A stretch of 64,000 nt of DNA from Elmis aenea (taxonomy: Eukaryota; Arthropoda; Insecta; Coleoptera; Elmidae), in the NCBI GenBank assembly GCA_947652605.1, contig OX393579.1:23581674-23645673 (forward strand), read 5' to 3'. The notes under the pieces were generated by a model. It did not search any database and was not told where the DNA came from. It saw only the letters and a program-made list of their open reading frames with translations. The translations under genes and the position numbers were made by a program. Shown piece after piece: positions 54,261-64,000 of the stretch (position 1 is the stretch's first letter; each line of letters starts with the position of its first letter).

Positions 54261-56339
54261 TAAAAATCGTGCATATAACTTGAATAACTAAAAAGGCGTC
54301 AAGTATTGAACAATAACTACACCATTTGGTTTTGCACAACAATGCGTGATTATGTTTTAAGGTTAACTTATGCAAAAGTGATAGGTACTTTCCGATTGTC
54401 AACTAAAGAGATCACTTAGAAGTTATTCAGTATTGGTATATGTTCACTTTAGCGGATTTTGTCGGAAATTGATTAAATTTCATTAGTATTTGTAGAGACC
54501 AAGTGTTCGTCAATGGGATTAAAAAGCTTTTTAAAATATAACGGATAGTTGTGTTGCAAAAGATTCCTGCTGAAATAGAAAAAAAATGACAGAACTTTCT
54601 GAGACCTTAATATTTCTTTCGTAATATAACTTTTTTTTAAATCCATTATGTTATTGGGTTGATTTATACGTTTAATATTAAGTCGGTCTTACGGCCTTTG
54701 ATCATATAAAAGGGCAAACGTAAAATATTTGATCCTTGTTTTTTTAGTGTCGAGTTTTTAGTAATATAACCGTATTTCAGGTTCGTCTCTGACGATATTT
54801 TTGCAATACGTCCCATTAAAATCTCATTAGCTTTGTTGCAGTTTCATAAAAGTTAAAAATGAATAATGTTATAGTAAATCCTTCCGCCAATATTGCAGTT
54901 TTATTACATATAAGGTCGGTTTGAGTAATTGCTGTCTACGAAATATAATATTAAAAGCTTGTTGAAATTGTTGTGCGATTTTTGTTGATTAAATAGTTGT
55001 TTTTTTTATGAAACTTAAAAAATAAAACGTATTTTTAACCTTTACACACAAAATTAAAAGTTTTGACAAATGTATTGTCATTTTTGCAATAATCCTTGCA
55101 ATTTTTGTGCTACCACATTTTAATTGAAAACATTGTATCCAATCCTCTTTGGGTGGAAAGGTGGAAATTTCTCTATAACCGCCTTCTTCGTCTTTAGTTA
55201 ATTTTTGTTTGTTTCCTACCACAGTTTTGTTTTGCTTCAGAACAGATTTTCTTCTTTATTTGCTTTGTATTAGATTTTTTTTTGTCTAATACTTCCATCG
55301 AGAGACCGCGCACTCTTATACAACTACACATTATTACTCTTTGTGATGAGTACAAACTAAATTTATAAATTTAAGATTAAGTCAATTTCAAAATTTCAAA
55401 TAGAAATTACATAGAAATGTTAATAAAAATTCACAAAACTAATTGTTGATTAAATGCTGTAGTTATCGCTGTTTTTAAACAGTAAAAATACGTACCTTAA
55501 TAAGGATTTTTTTTTTAAATCTTAGCACTCACAACAGCAAAGTAGGTATTAATACCCCTTTAATTGTGTTCAAGAAGGGTTTGTAAAAATACGCATTTCA
55601 CTTTTATAAGTAAACTTTTTAGTGCTTAAAAAGACAAAGCGTGTTCTTATCAACTGCGCATTCTTATCCATCTTTACCCTAAGTTTTTTTTAAGATGTAG
55701 GTCACATCGTTCTGTAGTTAGGTAAAATATCTCTGCGATAATTTCCCTACATGCCAGATATTTTGACTGTTCTCTGAACTTTTATCCAAAAGTGAATGAG
55801 CGATAATTATTTTTCTTGTCAGTGCAGGGTTCCCCCTACACAATTTCTCCTTTGTTGAAGAATTTCTCGTTCTATTATAAAAATTGTTACATTTTACTCT
55901 AAAATTTATGTTTTGTCATATATTTTGTTTTACACAATAATTTTTTTTAAACTTGGGTCTTTTTAAATAAACTAATTTTTACTGATCCTTTTTTGTTAGG
56001 TTTTAGTAATAACATTTGTTTTAGAATTATAAAAATTTTAACAGTGAAACAAAAGGTCTTGTATTGTTATGCGTAAGTAAAAATTCGTTTGTATATCATT
56101 TAAACTTTTTTAGAGCTTTTAAAGTGTGTTTTGTAAGTGGAAGCGAGTGCTCATTTAATTTATTAAGTTAAGGATACTTAATTAAACAGGGATCTTAAAG
56201 TACTGAAATGACTCCCGTTTCGACGTCTGCATTTTTTTGACTAAATGGATGCACATGAGCTTAGCTTATATGTTCGCCGATGGTAATAAACTCATAACGA
56301 AAATACTGTTTTATCCTCATTGTGATCTCTCGCAGTCGT
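54261..56339. other. AT-rich stretch without recognised genes
   Basis: TTATGCAAAAGTGATAGG near 54370-54387 may belong to the mariner 5' end. The rest, including the frame 54989-55222 (minus), shows no recognised motif. Confidence 0.4.
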
Positions 56340-56724
56340 GTATATGTCGTAGGCATAATGTGAAATCCGGAATTTTATAAAATGCCTAGGCATTTTGTAA
56401 AAAGCCGTCAAAACGAGCAAATTATGACTTTCTCTTAACCTCATACATTTGTTTGCATACAAAAAAAAGCTTTAACCAACCTTTAACTTGACCCTCATTC
56501 ATTTGGTCGGTAACAGAGGGTCAGGTTAAGGGTTGGTTAAAGTTTTTTAAAAAAAGTTAATTATGAAATTAAGCTTATTTAATAGGTTTGTTTTCATTAA
56601 AAACAATTATGCAGGCATTTTATTATTTGCCTAGTCAAAACACCAGATGCTCGTTTTGCCGGCTTTTTATAAAATGCCTAGGCATTTTATGAGATCCGGT
56701 TTTCACATTATGCCTACAACATAC
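56340..56724. repeat. Inverted-repeat element with palindromic CCTAGG motif
   Basis: Left GTCGTAGGCATAATGTGAAA (56347-56366) and right, as complement, GTTGTAGGCATAATGTGAAA form inverted ends that continue for about 75 bp (ATAAAATGCCTAGGCATTTT, AAAAGCCG.CAAAACGAGCA). Inside is a second small inverted repeat, TTTAACCAACCTTTAACTTG on the left against GGTTAAGGGTTGGTTAAAG on the right, forming a nested hairpin. The right terminus is interrupted by the hairpin element at 56722, whose target TA lies in this element's end. No coding is seen. The class is unknown. Confidence 0.65.
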
Positions 56725-57837
56725 CGGGTGTAAATGAAGTGTGGTACACCCCCTTTTTTTCTTTAGTTTTGATTTTAGATAAATGAAAATTTAGACATAT
56801 GGTATGTGCAAAAAACCGGGCTTTTTGAGCCGTTGCACACATTTGTTTCACTTCCGGTTTCGCCGGAAATGACCCCAACTTTGTTATTTTAAATGGAACA
56901 CCCAGTAAATTTTTACATTTTTGGAAAGAGGAAGTGATTTTGGATACAAATGCACTATTTTGGTTAATTTTTATAACCTCAAAATTTTTTAAAACAAAAT
57001 TTAGTTATTTGTTAAGGGGGCCGTGACCTGCACAAATTGATTTTTATTATGTCAACAATTGTCCAAAAAACGTTTTTGTAAATTTTAAATGACATTTAGG
57101 TTACTTTAATCGGCTTTGAAGGTTGCGGAATCGGTTTTTTGACAAAAAGTCAATTTTTTTAAACGGAACCATGCTGGTACTAGCAGTTATTTAAATGGAG
57201 CATCTTCTAACGAATCCATCAATACCAATAACTTGTATTTTTATTAAGAATCTACTTCAAAAGGATCTCTTAATAAATTTTCACAATAATTTGAAATTTT
57301 TGAAGTAGATTCTTAATAAAAATACAAGTTATTGGTACCGATAGATTCGTTAGAAGATGCTTGATTTAAATAACTGCTAGTACCAGCATGGTTTCATTTA
57401 AAAAAATGACTTTTTGTCAAAAAACCGATTCCGCAACCTTCAAAACCGATTAAAGTAACCTAAATATCGTTTAAAATTTACAAAAACGTTTTTTGGACAA
57501 TTGTTGACATAATAAAAATCAATTTTTGTGCAGGTCACGGCCCCCTTAACAAATAACTAAATTTTGTTTTAAAAAATTTTGAGGTTATAAAAATTAACGA
57601 AAATAGTGCAGTTGTATCAAAAATCACTTCCTCTTTCCAAAAATGTAAAAATTTACTGGGTGTTCCATTTAAAATAACAAAGTTGGGGTCATTTCCGGCG
57701 AAACCGGAAGTGAAACAAATGTGTGCAACGGCTCAAAAAGCCCGGTTTTTTGCACATATCATATATCTAAAATTTTATTTATTTAAAATCAAAACTAAAG
57801 AAAAAAAGGGGGTGTACCACACTTCATTCACACCCGG
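56724..57837. mobile_element. 1.1-kb near-perfect palindromic element (hairpin family, copy B)
   Basis: Ends TA|CCGGGTGTAAATGAAGTG and the complement of CACTTCATTCACACCCGG|TA are flanked by TA. Arms of about 535 bp (to about 57259 and from about 57306) leave a spacer of under 50 bp and differ at only a few per cent of positions by eye. Shared landmarks include CACTTCCGGTTTCGCCGGAA, GGGGGCCGTGACCTGCAC and GACAATTGTTGACATAATAA. There is no coding. A transcript through it would fold into a long double-stranded RNA. The high arm identity points to recent formation or gene conversion. Confidence 0.85.
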
Positions 57838-57841
57838 TATA

Positions 57842-58804
57842 TGAGCTTATTCATTAATTCTTTTCAAAATATTGTGTGTAGAAAGAAAGTCAGAATATCC
57901 TATAATTCAAACAATTTCAGTCCCCAAGCAAAATCTGAATGTAAGAACGAAGTGGGTAAATGTTTTACAATTACGTTATGTAAATATGTAGTGGTTTTCG
58001 TTGTTTGTCCTTTTTTATAGATTTATGTAATTACATGGCTGCGTTGTTTTTTTAGTTGGAATAAGAATAAAAAATACTTCTTTGGAACACAAATTTCTGT
58101 CAAGTGTAATTATTCCTATATTTCAATTTCAAATAAAAATTTGTTTCACTTCATTGCTTGCTTCACTTGTTCCGCCTCTAATAATGAAAAATGTCGTTAT
58201 AAATCACCAAGACGCCGAGTTTTAGAAGGTATTAAGTTCTTAAAGGTTCTTTTTTATTTCGAATTTTTTAATTTATTTCATTGAATTTTCCTGCAACGCT
58301 CTTTGAAGTTTAATCGGCTGCGTTTTGTTGATATCGAGTAGACGTATTTAATCGCGAGAAGTATTTGATTTTTGTTTTGAATAAATTGGTGCGACGGGAT
58401 CTCTTCTCATATCGTCTTTTATTTTGGAAAACAAAGGAATTTTTGAGCTAATCAAGCACAAGAAGAGCATTGTGCGATATGATCTTTTTATCTATAATTG
58501 TATTCGATTCCGAAATGTTTTACAGTTCGTTAAGTAATGACTCTTTGAATGTAATAGTCAGAGATTAAAAATTCTTTTAGTACATAGTTCAGTTTTATTA
58601 TTTATGATTAGAAATTAGCAATTCACAGTATTATCCTGGTTTATTTTTTTATGCGGTTTTTGAACAAGGAGTTAACAAATTGGTGGACAATTGAAACGTA
58701 ACGTTGTTTCTAGAATAATTTTAAGTCGAAAAACGTATTTAAAAAAATATCGGTCAAAAGACAATTATCCACCGAGATCATGAAAGTGCAACACTTTAGG
58801 TTTG
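57842..58804. other. AT-rich stretch without recognised genes
   Basis: No element ends or coding-like segments are seen. Confidence 0.45.
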
Positions 58805-59005
58805 TTCTAAGAATGCTATAAGCTATTCATGATAGTTCATCGGACAGTGAGTTGGCTGTCCAGCAGTTATTGAATCAATTCATAAACTAGTTTGTTGACG
58901 TTGAAAGCAGTACATGAACGAAAGCAAGAACTAGCACTGGAATTTTTACGCGCATGCGCTCTTTGCAACTAACGTAGTCTTTGGTATAAATCGCCCTCCC
59001 ATTTC
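58805..59005 (+). repeat. Dispersed repeat family P, copy 3
   Basis: It shows the same ordered blocks as copies at 10990 and 20825: TTTGTTCTAAGAATG, AGTTCATCGGACAG, CCAGCAGTTATTGAATCAAT, AGTACATGAACGAAAGCAAG and TTTTTACGCGCATGCGCT. A looser echo (GTTCCAGCAGCTG, AGTACATAGTTGACGCATGT) follows at 59090-59145. Confidence 0.65.
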
Positions 59006-59392
59006 TATGTTAGTACTGGTTTCTTAAGATATTTACACTTGCGAACCTGATAGACAAAAATGTCGTTTATAGTTGGGCATGTCGTTAAAGCGTTCCAGCA
59101 GCTGCTAATACATTTATTAGTACATAGTTGACGCATGTGTAAAAACCAGTCAATGAGCTAGCCATGAATTAGTCCAAAACCAACTGCAGCAACAAACCTT
59201 ATAAAACATGAATATTGATTACCTGACAATGATCTCTAAAAAAGTTGGGCAAAACCATTGTTCTGCAGCCTAAAAACTAATAGAGATAACTTTAATTTTT
59301 GTATGCCTTTATTCTTTTTCTTGCAAAATATATGCCACAGTGTACATTTTTGGCATTAATTAATTGGCATCTCAAGTCTTATTGTTATCTGT
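59006..59392. other. Short stretch without recognised genes
   Basis: Apart from the weak repeat echo near 59090, nothing is seen. Confidence 0.4.
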
Positions 59393-60023
59393 CCAAGGTG
59401 GTCCAAATTCGATAGGATTACATGGGTATCTCGCTTAATAGTCAAGATAGAGAAACGGTTAAATTAACAAAAATGTGCAGTTTTTTAGAGCAAACTCAGA
59501 ACCGTTAAAAATGTTTCCATCATTTCGGGTTTTTGAGTTATTAAAGAAAAACTTCTTTTTTTTTTTTTGTTATATTTATAATGTTATATCTCCCTTATTA
59601 TTTTAAATATGAAAAAAGTTTATGAAGATTATTTTTAGATATTTTTATGTAGACTTTGGTAGTACTAAACAAATTTTTTTGCCATCTCCGTTAAAAAGTT
59701 AGGACACAAACTCACCTTCTTTTAAATGAAATTCATAGTTGGCTATGACCTATTTAAATCCCTTATTTTTTCCGTTTCCAAATATTTAATGGTTGATGTA
59801 TTTATTTTCAATAATACGTAAACTACAAAGGTTTTTTAGTTTTTTTTAAAAGTAGGTTGTGAAAACAAAAAAAAAACAAGAAAAACCGGAAATGATAGTA
59901 TATATTTGAGAACTGTTCTGAGTTTGTCTCAAAAAACTGCACATTTTTGATAATTTAACCGTTTCTCTATCTAGATTATTAAGTGAGATACCCATGTAAT
60001 CCCATCGAATTTGGACCAGCCTG
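59393..60023. mobile_element. Non-autonomous ITm element with long inverted arms
   Basis: The arms (about 59393-59540 and 59880-60023) share GGTCCAAATTCGATAGG, TGCAGTTTTTTAGAGCAAAC and GAAACGGTTAAATTA. The right end is CCAGCCTG|TA at 60017-60025 and the left end is degraded (GTCCAAGGTGG). The subterminal block appears as TATCTCGCTTAATAGTCAAG. The centre contains a 95-bp segment (59786-59880) that also occurs in the foldback at 5281. The minus-strand frame 59846-60028 lies in the arm. Confidence 0.7.
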
Positions 60024-60025
60024 TA

Positions 60026-60439
60026 CATTTGTCTTGTGATACTCTTTGGTTAGAGTTTCATTGAAAAATTGACATTTGCGGTAACCTTTTTAGTCGCAAG
60101 ATAATGAGCTGTTGCCCAATTGCTACTTTAAAAAGATTTCTTGGGTGTTACCTCAGCTTTAACCAACATTTTTGTAACAAGATGTTGACTTATAACTATG
60201 AAATAACGGTTTATTCAAGTTGTTAACCAATGTAAAACGTTTATTCTTAATTTCGAAAATGAATATTTAAGGTGTAATAGTAATTTTTTAATTTTTTTTG
60301 CAAATCACATAAATTGTCAAATGCAACACCAGTTTTTTAACTCGTCTCATCATTAGTTGCAGTTTTATTTATTTTAATTAACGAATTAATTTATTAATGT
60401 TAATAAATAAACTACTTAAATCTTTTTTCTTTTTAGTTT
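60026..60439. other. AT-rich stretch without recognised genes
   Basis: Nothing recognised. Confidence 0.45.
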
Positions 60440-60605
60440 TTTTTCCTCCTATTCTCCTTCTTCTTCTTTTTAACTTCAAGGGTTAGGCTAATTGTCTTGT
60501 TTCGCATTCTTAATACATCATAGTTACATAGTTGCTTCCAACTATTCATTGGTCTTCCTTCTCCTCGTCTTCCTTCTGGTTTATACTGTCTTATCATGTT
60601 CATAT
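60440..60605 (-). pseudogene. 3' end of an RTE-like LINE
   Basis: The minus strand reads MIRQYKPEGRRGEGRPMNSW followed by KQLCNYDVLRMRNKTISLTL and EVKKKKK. GRRGEGRPMNSW corresponds to the RGRPRxxW tail of the RTE-type ORF at 33801. It ends in an AAG-repeat tract (AAGAAGAAGAAGGAG on the minus strand), consistent with a microsatellite 3' tail. Only about 50 codons remain, and the upstream reverse transcriptase is missing. Confidence 0.6.
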
Positions 60606-62254
60606 TAACAGGTAAGATGGTAAGAACATATGTTTAGAGCTCATGGAATTCAATGAACAATCAATAAATTGCTATTTTCGCAGTATTTCGATTGAAACTG
60701 GAAAAACTTAATATTATCCAAACTTTGAAAATTATACGATCACGTTACTTTTTTTCATGACTGTGCCATAAATCAAGCGGTGAACTATTCTCTACAATTA
60801 TTAATATATAATGCAGGGTTAACGATTTAGGAACTAAATTTATATCTGATGTATGTTTATCGTGTAATTTATGTATAAACCTGTGAACAGAATTCGTTGA
60901 TAATTATGCACATTAAAAGTGTAATGTCATATTCGGTGAGAGTAGATTTTCCACTCGTTGCCCTATATGTTTTGTAATTCATCAAACAATAGGAGAAATT
61001 ATATAAATGGGTGTGCCGAAGGTCAAGGCTGTTTTGTCGATAACTTTAATAAAAACGATCCATCCACATGACATACATATGTTTACGAGAATTCGCGCAA
61101 ACTAGATCCTGTTGTGCGCTACCCATGAATGCGTTTAATATTCTAAAAGCTAGAGCAAAAAGCGGGGTATGTTTTTACATCAAATACGATATGGTAATAT
61201 TACATGATTCATGCATGAAAACTGTAAACAAGGCTTTTCATTCCCGAAATGGGGTCAATTTTTATCGGCTGTTCGCCCACTGTTTCATGTGTTTTTTGCT
61301 TGTTTTATCGTTTAAATGATATTTCGTTGCTTTGATTGTTGGTTTAATTTCAAATAAAAGGGCAGTTGAACGCTTTTGTTTTTTAATAAAGCCACTCCAA
61401 AATTTTGTTTTACGAGCCTACCTTGTCTAAAATAATCTGAATTTATATTCGGGATGTCGTTGCAAAGGCCGTTCTTTTTACATCGCGTTATAGAATTCGA
61501 CTGAAACAAAATAACTAGTATTGCGTTTACGTGATACGTTTCTTTAAATACATTTAAGTTATTCCATATTTTCTTGAAAGTTTTTTTTTACATTCCGAAT
61601 TGTTAAAGCCTTGTAAAATTTTATAGATGTGACGCTTTCTGAAGCACTCCATCTCGATTAAATTATTGGCCGTCTCTGAACTTGCGAATGCTCATATATA
61701 TTGTAGAAGGCACAACTTTTTACTCGAATACTACTAAAAACGAAACTACAATGTATTTCGCGCATGTGAATGACAATTTTATTTCAGACGAAAAACAAAG
61801 AACATGGGCTTCTTAAGAATAATTAACTAGTGAAAGAAAAAGCGGTCAAGGAAATTTCGTGGAGTTTAAGCTAGATCTTTAAGATTTAAAACATGCGATC
61901 AGAAAATAAAACTATTACAAACTTCTTTCTCCACTTGTATGTTTTTGGGTAATTTGTAATCTACATTGATTGATATTGTAAAGGAGTTCCAAGGAAGTAA
62001 TGCAATACTTCTGTTTTTCTTGACTCACTTTTGTTGAATGAAAAGATATAATCTTTTTCGTGGTGTAGCTTTTTAGAGTCCTGCGTTTATGCTCGTAGTT
62101 GCAAGGTCTCCCGTTGGAAAGTAGCGCTGTAGTTAACTTGCATAATGGAGTTTGTGAACGACGTGCGTTCTAAATAGAAACTAGTTATTAAGTTTCTGTT
62201 AGCAGAAACCGAATCAGTATTACAGGCGCAAGAAACTTCTGCAAAGATATGGTT
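60606..62254. other. Stretch without recognised genes
   Basis: Chance frames only (61068-61319, 61312-61509). No element ends are seen before the duplication GTAGATGGA at 62255. Confidence 0.45.
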
Positions 62255-62263
62255 GTAGATGGA

Positions 62264-62838
62264 GGAGCCGCATGAAAAGTTGGAACACTTAAATATGGAA
62301 TGTTCAAATCTGGAAAATGCACCGGTAGAATCATTCAAATCTTGAATCGTTCAACGCTGGAATCATGCAACACGGGAATCGCTCATCACAAGAAAGCTCA
62401 AATCTGGAATCCAGAAATTAAGAATTTTTGCTGCCCTCTATATTACAACAGCCAAAGTATGAGATAATTACAGAAAACCAATATAAAATTTTGCAAAATA
62501 ATTTGTTTAAACTTTATTTACTGACTAAGCATTATAATTACGCAATTTTGCCCTACTTTGTAGCCCTTCGGTTACATTAACATTGACACGTTGTTTTTTT
62601 TTCCACTATACAATAGTTAAATCAAAATCTGTAATTATATCATACTTTGGCTGTTGTAATATAGAGGGCAGCAAAAATTCTTAATTTCTGGATTCCAGAT
62701 TTGAGCTTTCTTGTGATGAGCGATTCCCGTGTTACATGATTCCAGCGTTAAACGATTCACGATTTGAATGATTTTACCGGTGCATTTTCCAGATTTGAAC
62801 AGTCCATATTTAAATGTTCCAGATATGAATGGCTTACC
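62264..62838. mobile_element. Third FB-like foldback, with 16-bp TGGAATC-type arm repeats
   Basis: Perfect 9-bp duplications GTAGATGGA lie at 62255-62263 and 62839-62847. Arms at 62264-62475 and about 62629-62838 are inverted copies sharing TTTTGCTGCCCTCTATATTA, TGGATTCCAGATTTGAGC and ACCGGTGCATTTTCCAGATT. The outer 140 bp of the left arm is a tandem run of about nine degenerate 15-16-bp units: GTTGGAACACTTAAATA, TGGAATGTTCAAATC, TAGAATCATTCAAATC, TTGAATCGTTCAACGC, TGGAATCATGCAACAC, GGGAATCGCTCATCAC and others. No transposase is seen. The frames 62087-62338 and 62764-62973 are arm shadows. This is the clearest FB-type copy. Confidence 0.8.
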
Positions 62839-62847
62839 GTAGATGGA

Positions 62848-64000
62848 CGCATCGTTGGCGACCTGATCATAATCAAAAAATGGTCCGAACGATGTGTCTT
62901 TCGTTATTCACAACCATTAAAAAATCATAACCGTAACAACCCCCTCCTGTACTTCTTATTTGCGAACGCGTAAGCAAAATCATTTAAAAGCAAAAGAAAC
63001 GATGGGAATGTACGGTATCATTATCGTATAGCCTGGAGTTTCTTGTTTCCAACTATAGTCTTTCGATTACTTGAAAGACTCCATCCTAGAAAGAAATTTT
63101 GTGAAAGACGAAGAAATCATTTCCGAGGTAGAAATATTTTTTGACGGTCATGCAGGGATCTTGCGTTAGGGTTTGTTCCCTCAGAATCTCGGTCTATTTT
63201 AACCTATTTTGTAATTCCCGGGAAATCCCGGGATATTTAAAAAGTGTTATTTTCGTTTATTTTGTGTTAAGATCTTTGTAATATTCTTATTTATTATAAA
63301 CGTCGTTACTAACATTAAATTATGGAAGAACTTTATTCCTATTTTAAAATATTTTTTCTGCTTTATACCTAATAACAAATTATGTACACCTGTAGTATGC
63401 GTAAAAACTCTGGTCTACATGACAAAGTTTATTTCATTAAAATACAAGTTCATCAAATATTGAAATACTGCAAAGGTTTCAGTCAAAAACGCTACGCACT
63501 ATAGCCAAAGTTCCGTGGTATGTATCGAACAAACTCATTCATAGTGACTTTATATAAGTACAGTGCGCGAAGAAATTACAAACTATAGTAAAAAATACCA
63601 ACACCGTTTGGAAGTGCATCGTAATTTAAGTGCTTTAAATCTGCTAGGCTAGACAATGGTAGTGAAGTGCGTCGGTTAAATCGTTTTAAACCATTGGATT
63701 TAAGTTTTAGATTTACCTAATTTCAGTAATTTAAGTGACTTTTAACTGTTAACTAGCTCATAACTATTGGTAGTAATACGTTAGTTAAGTAAAATATATT
63801 AGGTTGCTGTCACTGGACAGTACATCTTCTCATGTCTATATTGTCAACAAATTTGCTTATTGCTTCATGGTAAGCAGATTGCAAATATAACTTAGGAAGT
63901 TAAAAAAAAAAAAAATTAAAATACATTTACCTACAGTTCTATTTTTGTGTACCCTGGTAATGCGAAGCAAAATAGCGTAAACATGAAATTTTGTTGTCTG
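62848..64000. other. Stretch with one possible hAT-like end, otherwise featureless
   Basis: AATTCCCGGGAAATCCCGGG at 63211-63230, two TCCCGGGA-type palindromes in a row, recalls ends of certain DNA transposons, but no partner end or duplication was found. No genes are seen to the end of the window. Confidence 0.4.

Noticed and set aside
62264..62400. CRISPR-like array
   Set aside because: The units are contiguous degenerate 15-16-bp repeats without spacers. They lie in inverted arms of a foldback element, in an evidently eukaryotic sequence.
63205..63236. Regulatory palindrome or hAT terminus at the double TCCCGGGA
   Set aside because: Suggestive of a transposon end, but without a partner or duplication it cannot be assigned. 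It is mentioned only in the stretch description.
1..64000. Bacterial or phage origin, operons and Shine-Dalgarno sites
   Set aside because: No dense coding, and all recognisable coding remains belong to animal transposons. SINE, LINE and mariner structures indicate an insect-type nuclear genome.

Overview
The window looks like intergenic or intronic DNA of an insect. It is strongly AT-rich, has no long host open reading frame, no operon-like packing and no ribosome-binding sites. It is filled with arthropod-type mobile elements: mariner, piggyBac-like and hAT elements, IS630/Tc1/mariner (ITm) elements with a DUF4817-like helix-turn-helix, jockey- and RTE-type LINEs, a tRNA-derived SINE and a MADF-BESS-type relic. 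The order cannot be fixed from sequence alone; a beetle would fit. Everything here is read by eye, without alignment software or database search.

Layout. 1-7.4 kb: ITm-type elements with TACAGGGTG...CACCCTGTA ends, two possible small exons (1407-1504, 4650-4699), a foldback element (5281-6003) and a jockey-type reverse transcriptase relic. 8.4-10 kb: a TTAA-flanked piggyBac-like element and a second foldback. 11-21 kb: dispersed repeats, a BESS-domain relic, a nested ITm element, a LINE 3' end, a TTAA-flanked element and a hAT copy inserted in another repeat. 23.6-29 kb: a decayed mariner and a head-to-head (palindromic) mariner. 30.6-35 kb: a second piggyBac-like element and the best-preserved coding sequence of the window, a 5'-truncated RTE-type reverse transcriptase on the minus strand (33801-34784). 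36-37 kb and 56.7-57.8 kb: two members of a hairpin family, the second a 1.1-kb near-perfect palindrome. 40-45 kb: coding-like fragments, a retroposon with an element nested in its tail, and an ITm element with 0.5-kb inverted repeats and transposase remains. 48.8 kb: a SINE with an 11-bp target-site duplication. 50.5-52.2 kb: an ITm element keeping the helix-turn-helix coding part and carrying a hAT insertion. 53.6 kb: another mariner relic. 62.3 kb: a third foldback.

The most distinctive signal is the group of three foldback elements (5281-6003, 9518-9990, 62264-62838). The outer arms of each are made of degenerate 15-16-bp tandem units. The unit sequence differs from element to element, but the period is the same. 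Two have perfect 9-bp target-site duplications and the third an imperfect one. This is the architecture of Drosophila FB elements. The second theme is a group of ITm families with different bodies that share the outermost CAGGGTG and a near-palindromic subterminal block (TATCTCTTATAATAAGCGAG type). Two of them keep complementary halves of one transposase type: N-terminal helix-turn-helix at 51245 and C-terminal DDE part at 44418.

No host gene could be assigned with confidence. Several short open segments with good splice-site contexts or coding-like composition are listed at low confidence as possible exons or pseudogene pieces. They could belong to a long-intron gene spanning the window, which only transcripts could show.
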